Part shown: in pieces, positions 57,990 through 64,000 of the stretch
Position numbering within the stretch: the first letter of the stretch is position 1
Layout of the letters: the number at the start of each line of letters is the position of its first letter
NCBI RefSeq assembly: GCF_900091475.1
Contig: NZ_FMIB01000002.1
Location: forward strand, 6,386,001-6,450,000
From: Micromonospora chersina
GTDB lineage: Bacteria; Actinomycetota; Actinomycetes; Mycobacteriales; Micromonosporaceae
DNA: 64,000 bases
Direction of reading: 5' to 3'
The notes under the pieces: generated by a model
Told to the model about the DNA's origin: nothing
Seen by the model: the letters and a program-made list of their open reading frames with translations, nothing else
The model's database searches: none
Made by a program: the position numbers and the translations under genes

Positions 57990-59405
57990 ATGAACAGGCG
58001 TGAGATCCTCCGGCGGACCGCTGCCGCCGGTCTGCTGGCCACCCCCGCCGCCGGCCTGCTCGCCGGCTGCGCCACCTCCGGTGGTGACGACAAGGGCGAC
58101 TCCGGCGCCTACAAGGGCACCAAGAGCGAGAAGAACCCGCTCGGTGTCAAGGAGGACGCCCCGCTCGAGGTGGTGATCTTCAACGGCGGCTTCGGCGAGG
58201 AGTACGCCAAGTCCCACGAGGCCATGTACAAGGAGCAGTACCCGAAGGCGAAGATCAACCACTCCGCCACCCAGGAGATCAGCAAGACCCTCCAGCCGCG
58301 CTTCGTCGACGGCACCCCGCCGGACGTGGTGAACAACTCCGGCGCCGGGCAGATCGACTTCAACGGCCTCGTCTCGCAGAACGCCCTTGCCGACCTCGGC
58401 GACCTGCTCGCCGCGCCCAGCCTCGACATCCCCGGCAAGACGGTCAAGGACACCCTGCTCCCCGGCGCCGTCGAGGTCGGCTCGTACGACGGCAAGTTCC
58501 TCGTGATGAACTACACCTACACGGTGTACGGCATCTGGCACTCCACCAAGCTCTTCGCCGACCGGGGCTGGCAGTACGCCAAGACCTGGGACGAGCACAT
58601 CGCGCTCTGCAAGCAGATCAAGGCCGCCGGCATCGCCCCCTGGACGTACGCCGGCATCCACCCGCGCTACATGAGCTGGCCGCTGATCTCCACGGCGATC
58701 AAGCTGGGCGGCCCGTCGGTGGCGCTGGCCATCGACAACCTGGAGCCCAACGCCTGGAAGTCCGACGCCATGAAGGCCGCCGCGGACGCCTGGCACCAGA
58801 TCGTCAAGGACAAGTACATCCTGGAGGGTTCGCCCGGCCTGGACCACAAGCAGTCGCAGACCGCCTGGTGCCAGGGCAAGGCCGCCTTCATCTCCTGCGG
58901 CTCCTGGCTGGAGAGTGAGCAGAAGGACGTCACCCCGGCCGGGTTCAACATGACCGTCCAGCCGACCCCGAGCCTGGGCAGCGGCGACAAGCTGCCGTTC
59001 GAGGCGGTCCGGGGCACCGCCGGCGAGCCGTTCATGGTCCCGGCCAAGGCCAAGAACGTGGCCGGCGGGCTGGAGTACTTCCGGACCATGCTCTCCAAGA
59101 AGGGCGCCCAGGACTTCACCAAGAAGGTCGCCAGCCTCACCGTGGTGGCCGGCGCCACCGAGGGCGTCGAGCTGCCGTTCGGGCTGAACACCGTGGTCAA
59201 GGCGCTGGAGGCGTCCGGATCCAACGGCTTCAACTGGGTCTACAACAACTACTACCGCAAGCTCGAGCGCAACCTTGTCGACGCCGCCTGCGGCGAGTTC
59301 TTCAGCGGCCGGATCGGGCCGGCCGAGTTCCTCGACCAGTGCCAGAAGGGCGCCGACTCGATCGCCCAGGACAGCTCGATCAAGAAGTACAAGCGCGCCG
59401 CGTGA
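57990..59405 (+). CDS. ngcE: GlcNAc/chitobiose ABC transporter solute-binding lipoprotein
   Basis: 471 residues of the NgcE type. Tat-type lipoprotein signal: NRREILRR, hydrophobic run and lipobox LLAGC (Cys about 26), then extracellular sugar-binding lobes (VVIFNGGFGEEYAKSHEAMY; FNWVYNNYYRKLERNLVDAA). ATG at 57990 behind GAGGAGA. First gene of a three-gene importer. Specificity for GlcNAc or diacetylchitobiose is by family resemblance to Streptomyces NgcE and by the GlcNAc kinase nearby. Confidence 0.88.
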   Translation: MNRREILRRTAAAGLLATPAAGLLAGCATSGGDDKGDSGAYKGTKSEKNPLGVKEDAPLEVVIFNGGFGEEYAKSHEAMYKEQYPKAKINHSATQEISKTLQPRFVDGTPPDVVNNSGAGQIDFNGLVSQNALADLGDLLAAPSLDIPGKTVKDTLLPGAVEVGSYDGKFLVMNYTYTVYGIWHSTKLFADRGWQYAKTWDEHIALCKQIKAAGIAPWTYAGIHPRYMSWPLISTAIKLGGPSVALAIDNLEPNAWKSDAMKAAADAWHQIVKDKYILEGSPGLDHKQSQTAWCQGKAAFISCGSWLESEQKDVTPAGFNMTVQPTPSLGSGDKLPFEAVRGTAGEPFMVPAKAKNVAGGLEYFRTMLSKKGAQDFTKKVASLTVVAGATEGVELPFGLNTVVKALEASGSNGFNWVYNNYYRKLERNLVDAACGEFFSGRIGPAEFLDQCQKGADSIAQDSSIKKYKRAA

Positions 59406-59466
59406 CGTGCCCCGGTGGGGGCGGGTCCGCCCGCCCCCACCGGTCGAACCAGGGAGGGGTCGCCAG

Positions 59467-60375
59467 GTGCGACATGGCAGATACCCGCTGATCGTCAGCT
59501 TCCTGCTGCCGCCGCTGGTGCTGTACGGCGTCTTCGTGCTCTCGCCGTACCTTCAGGCCTTTCAGATCTCGACCACCGACTGGCTGGGCTACTCCGCGCA
59601 GGCCGACCCGGTCGGCATGGCGAACTTCCGCACCCTGCTGCACGACGGCTACGTCTGGAACGCGCTGGAGAACAACGCGGTCCTGCTGCTCGTGGTGCCG
59701 GTGCTGACCATCGCGCTCGGCCTGTTCTTCGCCACCATGCTCACGATGGGCGGCCGCAAGGGCCGGGCCGGCGTGACCGGCGTCCGGGGCACGGCCGTCT
59801 ACCGGCTGGTCTACTTCTTCCCGCAGGTGCTCTCGGTGGTGATCATCGCGCTGCTCTGGAAGGAGATCTACAACCCGCGAAGCGGCCTGCTCAACGGCGC
59901 GCTGCACGCGCTCGGCCTGCCCACCCCGGCCTGGCTCGGCGACCCCCGGTTCGCCTTCTGGTGCGTGCTGGCCGTGATGGTGTGGAGCAACGTCGGCTTC
60001 TACGTGGTGCTCTTCGGCGCGGCCATGCAGGCCATCCCGCGCGACATCTACGAGGCCGTGATGCTCGACGGGGCGTCCCGGGCCGTGATGCTGCGGAAGA
60101 TCACCATCCCGCTGCTCTGGGACACCGTCCAGGTCGCCTGGATCTACCTGGCCATCGCCGCGCTGGACGGGTTCATCCTGGTCCAGCTCATGACCAACGG
60201 CGGCCCGAACTTCTCCACCGACGTGATCGGCAACCGGATGTACGACACCGCGTTCGGCAGCGAGACCAAGTTCGGTTACGCCTCGGCGATGGGCGTGGTG
60301 ATGTTCTTCCTGACCCTCTCGGTGGCGGTGCTGGCGCTGCGGGCCGCCCGGCGCGATCGGATCGAGTACTCATGA
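59467..60375 (+). CDS. ngcF: Sugar ABC transporter permease (NgcF-like)
   Basis: 302 residues, six membrane helices; the EAA loop EAVMLDGASRAVMLRKITIP contacts the ATPase. GTG at 59467 with GGGAGGGG 8-10 nt upstream. Overlaps ngcG by ATGA. No ATPase gene accompanies the operon; actinomycetes supply a shared MsiK-type ATPase from elsewhere. Confidence 0.88.
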   Translation: MRHGRYPLIVSFLLPPLVLYGVFVLSPYLQAFQISTTDWLGYSAQADPVGMANFRTLLHDGYVWNALENNAVLLLVVPVLTIALGLFFATMLTMGGRKGRAGVTGVRGTAVYRLVYFFPQVLSVVIIALLWKEIYNPRSGLLNGALHALGLPTPAWLGDPRFAFWCVLAVMVWSNVGFYVVLFGAAMQAIPRDIYEAVMLDGASRAVMLRKITIPLLWDTVQVAWIYLAIAALDGFILVQLMTNGGPNFSTDVIGNRMYDTAFGSETKFGYASAMGVVMFFLTLSVAVLALRAARRDRIEYS

Positions 60376-61277
60376 CCAGTGTGGACTCCGGCACCCGGCC
60401 GGCACCGGCGACCCCCGCCGAGCCGACGACCGACCGGCCGCCGCGCCGGGAACTGGGCGTGGCGAACGTCTTCTCGCACAGCTTCCTGCTGCTCTGGGCG
60501 GCCATGACCGTGCTGCCGCTGGCCTGGATGGTGCTCAGCTCGCTGAAGAGCAACGGCGAGATCCTCGCCGACCCGTGGGGGCTGCCCGAGGCGCTGCACC
60601 TGGACAACTGGGCGCGCGCCTGGACCAAGGCGCACATCGGGCGCTACTTCCTCAACAGCGCCGTCGTGGTGGCCGGCTCGCTGACCCTCACCATGCTCCT
60701 CGGCGCCGCCGCCGCGTACGTCTTCGCGCGCTACGACTTCCGTGGCCGGCAGGTCGTCTACTACCTGTTCGTCGGCGGGATGATGTTCCCGGTCTTCCTC
60801 GCCCTCGTGCCGCTGTTCTTCGTGGTCCGCAACGCCGGCCTCTTCGGCACCTGGACCGGCCTGATCCTGGTCTACACCGCCTACTCGCTGCCGTTCACGG
60901 TCTTCTTCCTGACCGCGTTCTTCCGCACCCTGCCGACCGCGATCGCCGAGGCGGCGCTCATCGACGGGTGCGGCCACTTCCGGCTCTTCTTCCGGGTGAT
61001 GCTGCCGATGGCGCGTCCGGGACTGATCAGCGTCGGCATCTTCAACTTCCTCAGCCACTGGAACCAGTTCCTGCTGCCGCAGGTACTCATGCAGGGCGAC
61101 GAGTCGAAGTGGATGCTCGCCCAGGGCCTCAACGCCCTGGCCGTCAACCAGGGCTACGCCGGCGACTACGCGCAGCTCTTCGCCGGCCTGACCATCGCGG
61201 TCCTGCCGGTGCTGGTCGTCTACGTGACCTTCCAGCGGCAGATCCAGGCGGGTCTCACCGCGGGGCAGCTCAAGTGA
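60372..61277 (+). CDS. ngcG: Sugar ABC transporter permease (NgcG-like)
   Basis: 301 residues, Pro/Thr-rich N-terminus then six membrane helices; EAA loop EAALIDGCGHFRLFFRVMLP. Second permease of the heterodimeric channel with NgcF. ATG at 60372 overlaps the ngcF stop by 4 nt. Confidence 0.88.
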   Translation: MTSVDSGTRPAPATPAEPTTDRPPRRELGVANVFSHSFLLLWAAMTVLPLAWMVLSSLKSNGEILADPWGLPEALHLDNWARAWTKAHIGRYFLNSAVVVAGSLTLTMLLGAAAAYVFARYDFRGRQVVYYLFVGGMMFPVFLALVPLFFVVRNAGLFGTWTGLILVYTAYSLPFTVFFLTAFFRTLPTAIAEAALIDGCGHFRLFFRVMLPMARPGLISVGIFNFLSHWNQFLLPQVLMQGDESKWMLAQGLNALAVNQGYAGDYAQLFAGLTIAVLPVLVVYVTFQRQIQAGLTAGQLK

Positions 61278-61384
61278 GGTGTCGGCTGCCGGTGAGGTGT
61301 TGGTTGCCACAGGCAACGGGGCAGCGGGACCGCTGAGGGCTCCCTTATCGTGGGCCGGCACCTTCACCGATCGACAGGAATCAC

Positions 61385-61942
61385 ATGTTCTTCCTCATCT
61401 ACGACCTCCTGCTGCTGCTCGGCGGCATCGCCATGGTCGCCATCGGCATCGCCATCAAGGAGCAGGGCACCGGTGCCCGGATCCTCAACGTGGTCATCGG
61501 CCTGGCCTTCTTCGCCTACGGCTTCTACCTCATGTTCCTCTTCGAGGGCGGCTCGTACCGGATCTTCTTCTACGTCTTCGTCCTGCCGATCCTGCTGATC
61601 GTGCGCGCGGTGAAGGCCCGCAGGGAGGCCCGCGAGCAGGCGGCGGCGCACCAGTTCGCCGGCGCGCCCCAGCCCGGCCAGTACGCCCCGTCCGCGCCGG
61701 GCCAGGGTTGGCCGGCCCCGCAGGGCCAGCCCGCCCCCTACGGCCAGACCCCGCAGGCGCCCTACGGCCAGGCGCCGCAGGGCCAGTACGGCCAGGCCCC
61801 GCAGCAGCCCGGCCACCCGGCGCTGCAGCAGCCGTACGGCCAGCCGGCACCGCAGCCCCAGTACGGCCAGCCCGCCCAGCAGGGCCAGTACGGTCAGCCC
61901 CAGGGTCAGTACGGCCAGCCGCAGGGCTACCCGAACGCCTGA
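61385..61942 (+). CDS. Membrane protein with YGQ-rich tail
   Basis: 185 residues: three hydrophobic segments in the first 80 residues (FFLIYDLLLLLGGIAMVAIG; VVIGLAFFAYGFYLMFLF; IFFYVFVLPILLIV), a basic stretch, then about 100 residues of imperfect YGQ/QPYGQ/APQGQ repeats, low-complexity and probably disordered. Not recognised. AGGAA before the ATG. Confidence 0.75.
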   Translation: MFFLIYDLLLLLGGIAMVAIGIAIKEQGTGARILNVVIGLAFFAYGFYLMFLFEGGSYRIFFYVFVLPILLIVRAVKARREAREQAAAHQFAGAPQPGQYAPSAPGQGWPAPQGQPAPYGQTPQAPYGQAPQGQYGQAPQQPGHPALQQPYGQPAPQPQYGQPAQQGQYGQPQGQYGQPQGYPNA

Positions 61943-61953
61943 ACCCGGCACCC

Positions 61954-61992
61954 GAAGCGGGCCGGTCGACACACTGTCGACCGGCCCGCTTC
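61954..61992. terminator. Strong hairpin terminator
   Basis: Perfect 18-bp stem (61954-61971 with 61975-61992) and a CAC loop directly after the YGQ-repeat gene. Confidence 0.85.
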
Positions 61993-62090
61993 TGTCGTTC
62001 CACCCGGCGCCCCACCCTGCCGCGCAGCCTCGCCGCCCTGACCGTTTCTGATCACAGCCTCGCCGCCGTGCCGTGACCCCGTCCGCTGGT

Positions 62091-62150
62091 GTTGACCAAG
62101 AAGTTTGGGTCGGGATCGGGCGGAACGATGACGCAAACCTCTTGATCAAC
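62091..62150. repeat. Interspersed inverted-repeat element
   Basis: GTTGACCAAGAAGTTTG (62091-62107) and CAAACCTCTTGATCAAC (62134-62150) pair at 15 of 17 positions with a 26-nt centre. AT-richer than its surroundings. I recall GTTGATCAAGAGGTTTG-type sequences as dispersed elements in Micromonospora; not verifiable here. Confidence 0.55.
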
Positions 62151-62214
62151 GCGGGTGGCGGCGGTCGGGGGTGGCCGGGGTGGTCGGGGGTGGCTTCCGC
62201 GTGGGCGGGGTCCG

Positions 62215-63201
62215 TCAGGTTGGCGGGACCAGCAGGGCGTGGAGGGCTGCCGGGTCGGCGACCTCGGGCAGGTCGCGGGCGGCGAGCCAGGCGGCCGCGG
62301 CGGCCCCGTCGCCGGCGCTGCGCAGCGGGGCGTCCGGCCAGCGGCGGGACAGTTCGGCGCGGACCGCGGCGGCGAGGGGGGTGTCCCCGGTGAGCAGGCC
62401 GCCGCCGAGCACCACCGGGTCGGTCGCGCCGGGCGGCCGGATCCGGGAGACGCTCTCGGCGAGCAGCGCGGCCGCCTCCGCGACCAGGGCCACGCCGGCC
62501 GGCTCGCCGTCGCGGGCCGCCGCCACCACGAGCGGCGCGAGCCGGGCCAGTTCCACCGGCGGTCGGCGGGTCACCGCCTGCACCACGGCCTCGGCGGTGG
62601 CGCGGGGGCGGGCGGCCACCTCGGTGGCGCCGGTGAGGTCGGTGAGCACCCGGCGGGCCAGGTCGCCGGGCGGGTCGGCCCGGTCCAGGTCGGTGAGCAG
62701 CCGGCGGACCGCCTCGCGGCCGAGCCAGAAACCGGAGCCCGCGTCGCCGAGCAGCCAGCCGTGCCCGTCGGCGGTGCGGTCGAGGCGCAGGTCGCGTACC
62801 TGGGCGGCGATCGCACCGGTGCCGGCGATGAGCACGGTGCCGTCCGGGGCGGACGTGCCCGAGGCGTAGGCGACCAGGGCGTCGCCGTGCACCGCGTACG
62901 GGCAGCGCAGGCCCGCGTCGGCCCACGCCTGGTCGAAGGCGGCCCGGCCCTGCGGGTCGGCGAGGAGCCGGCCGGCCCCGGCCAGCCCGATGACGCCGGC
63001 GCGGACCCGGGTGGGGTCGATGTCGGCGAGGGCGGCGCGCAGCGCGGCGAGGAGTTCGGCGGCGGCCCGCTCGGCGCCGTGGCTGGTCGGGTTGCCCCCG
63101 CCGGCACGGCCGGCGCCGAGGCGTGCCCCGTCGAGGCTGAGGGCGGCGGCGCGGGTGGACGTACCCCCGACGTCGAGGCCGACCACGACGGTGTCCGACA
63201 T
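62215..63201 (-). CDS. N-acetylglucosamine kinase (BadF/BadG/BcrA/BcrD ATPase family)
   Basis: 328 residues. Phosphate-1 loop VGLDVGGTSTRAAAL (8-22), VIAGTGAIAA-type phosphate-2 region (LIAGTGAIAAQV) and GDAGSGFWLGREAV are the marks of the NagK-like branch. Phosphorylates GlcNAc (or a related amino sugar) after uptake. ATG at 63201 gives the loop at its normal distance; the 40 residues upstream in frame are not family-like. Near ngcEFG and divergent from an RpiR regulator, fitting an amino-sugar locus. Confidence 0.88.
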   Translation of the reverse strand: MSDTVVVGLDVGGTSTRAAALSLDGARLGAGRAGGGNPTSHGAERAAAELLAALRAALADIDPTRVRAGVIGLAGAGRLLADPQGRAAFDQAWADAGLRCPYAVHGDALVAYASGTSAPDGTVLIAGTGAIAAQVRDLRLDRTADGHGWLLGDAGSGFWLGREAVRRLLTDLDRADPPGDLARRVLTDLTGATEVAARPRATAEAVVQAVTRRPPVELARLAPLVVAAARDGEPAGVALVAEAAALLAESVSRIRPPGATDPVVLGGGLLTGDTPLAAAVRAELSRRWPDAPLRSAGDGAAAAAWLAARDLPEVADPAALHALLVPPT

Positions 63202-63354
63202 CCCTTCATGCTGGTCGGCCGCGTCTCCGGGCGCAAGATCCGGGCTGTGCGCCAGGTAACAGTTTGAAAACTTCGCCCACGGCCTTGACACGGAGGGGCC
63301 TTCAGTAAGAACTTTTACCACTAACAGTTAACACTCTTTTCCGAAAGGCGTCCC
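63202..63354. promoter_or_regulatory. AT-rich divergent control region of kinase and RpiR regulator
   Basis: Notably AT-rich. Contains AGTTT-GA-AAACT (63261-63272), a consensus -35 TTGACA (63285-63290) on the plus strand, GTAAGAACTTTTAC (63305-63318, GTAA/TTAC ends) and AACAGTTAAC (63324-63333) ahead of the RpiR gene. Candidate binding sites for the RpiR protein or a ROK repressor. Confidence 0.6.
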
Positions 63355-64000
63355 ATGGTTGATCACGAGGTGGACACCCCCGCGGGGACCGCGGTGGTCG
63401 ACGCCGACGCGGTCGACCGGCGGGGTGCGGTGGCCGTCTCCTCCGACGGGGTGCTGGCCAGGGTCCGGGCCGGGGCGGGGGAGCTGACGGGGGCGTTGCG
63501 CCGGGTCGCCGAGCACGTGCTCAGCGATCCGGAGGCGGCGGCCCGGGCCACAATCGTCGAGCTGGCCGAGCGTAGCGGCACCTCACCGGCGACCATCACC
63601 CGGTTCTGCCGGGCCATGGGCTTCGAGGGGTACGCCGACCTGCGGCTCGGCATCGCGGCGGAGACCGGCCGGGCGCGCTCGGCGGGCTGGACGGTCGACA
63701 TCGGCCGGGAGATCCAGCCCAGCGACCCGCTGGCCCGGGTGCTCGACCAGATCATGGCCGCCGACACCCGGGCCATGCACGACACGGCCGCGCTGCTCGA
63801 CCTCGGCGAGGTGGAGCGGGCCGCGGTGGCCATCGCCGGGGCGAGTCGGGTGAACATCTTCGGCGCCAGCGGCAGCGCCCTGGTCGGCGAGGAGATGCAG
63901 TTCAGCCTGCACCGCATCGGAGTGGCCGCCTGGGCCTGGAGCGACGTGCACGAGGGGCTGGCCAGCGCCGCGCTGCTCGGTGTCGGCGACGTCGCGCTCG
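63355..64000 (+). CDS. MurR/RpiR-family transcriptional regulator (3' truncated)
   Basis: First 215 codons of a regulator running off the window. N-terminal RpiR HTH (ALRRVAEHVLSDPEAAARAT, then TIVELAERSGTSPATITRFC, about 40-100) followed by the start of a SIS sugar-phosphate-binding domain (RVNIFGASGSALVGEEMQFS). ATG at 63355 with GAAAGG upstream. Such proteins sense phosphorylated amino sugars, for example MurNAc-6-P or GlcNAc-6-P; beside GlcNAc kinase this is the natural reading. Confidence 0.88.
   Translation, partial: MVDHEVDTPAGTAVVDADAVDRRGAVAVSSDGVLARVRAGAGELTGALRRVAEHVLSDPEAAARATIVELAERSGTSPATITRFCRAMGFEGYADLRLGIAAETGRARSAGWTVDIGREIQPSDPLARVLDQIMAADTRAMHDTAALLDLGEVERAAVAIAGASRVNIFGASGSALVGEEMQFSLHRIGVAAWAWSDVHEGLASAALLGVGDVAL

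Overview
The window is 64 kb of very GC-rich actinomycete DNA. GTG and TTG starts, 4-nt ATGA/GTGA stop-start overlaps, Tat and lipoprotein signals, and apparently leaderless promoters all fit a member of the Micromonosporaceae; Micromonospora is my best guess from gene content, not a database match. I see no rRNA, tRNA, CRISPR array, insertion sequence or prophage. It looks like chromosomal housekeeping plus carbohydrate-use and surface functions. Both ends are truncated: a pullulanase runs in from the left and an RpiR-type regulator runs off the right.

Layout. 1-4.7 kb: secreted two-catalytic-domain amylase/pullulanase. 4.8-8.9 kb: two tandem, nearly identical secreted beta-helix proteins with a shared upstream element. 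9.1-16.97 kb: Xaa-Pro aminopeptidase, asparagine synthetase, a chitin-active LPMO (AA10-CBM2), a PfkB sugar kinase, and a divergent MFS exporter/MarR pair. 17-22 kb: metallo-beta-lactamase-fold hydrolase coupled to an FlK-like thioesterase, a PAP2 membrane protein, a YdbS/YdbT-like bacterial-PH pair and a small zinc-ribbon-like protein. 22.2-28.5 kb: moxR-DUF58-VWA followed by fabG-fabI(inhA type)-hemH, the same order as the moxR1-Rv1480-Rv1481-fabG1-inhA-hemZ region of Mycobacterium tuberculosis. 28.5-42.7 kb: HAD phosphatase, DUF3097, NfeD/SPFH pair, class A penicillin-binding protein, thymidylate-kinase-like protein, TPP enzyme, SpoU RNA methyltransferase and two serine beta-lactamase-fold hydrolases.

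42.8-57.8 kb: a PucR regulator; a divergent pair I read as MurL and MurD2, the racemase-independent route to D-Glu in peptidoglycan; a DUF6230/DUF6114 pair beside a TetR regulator and a small secreted protein; a two-gene membrane unit of unknown function; an aminotransferase/CoA-acylating semialdehyde dehydrogenase operon; and a membrane acyltransferase. 58-64 kb: ngcEFG-type GlcNAc/chitobiose ABC importer, a YGQ-repeat membrane protein, GlcNAc kinase and a divergent RpiR-family regulator.

Together the LPMO, NgcEFG, GlcNAc kinase and RpiR regulator form a plausible chitin/GlcNAc (or wall amino sugar) acquisition module. The pullulanase adds starch and pullulan breakdown. MurL/MurD2, the class A PBP and the PH-domain pair serve or may serve the envelope. 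The most distinctive items are the MurL/MurD2 pair, the recently homogenised beta-helix duplication with its conserved upstream element, and recurrent TANNNT boxes 5-8 nt upstream of start codons that imply leaderless mRNAs.
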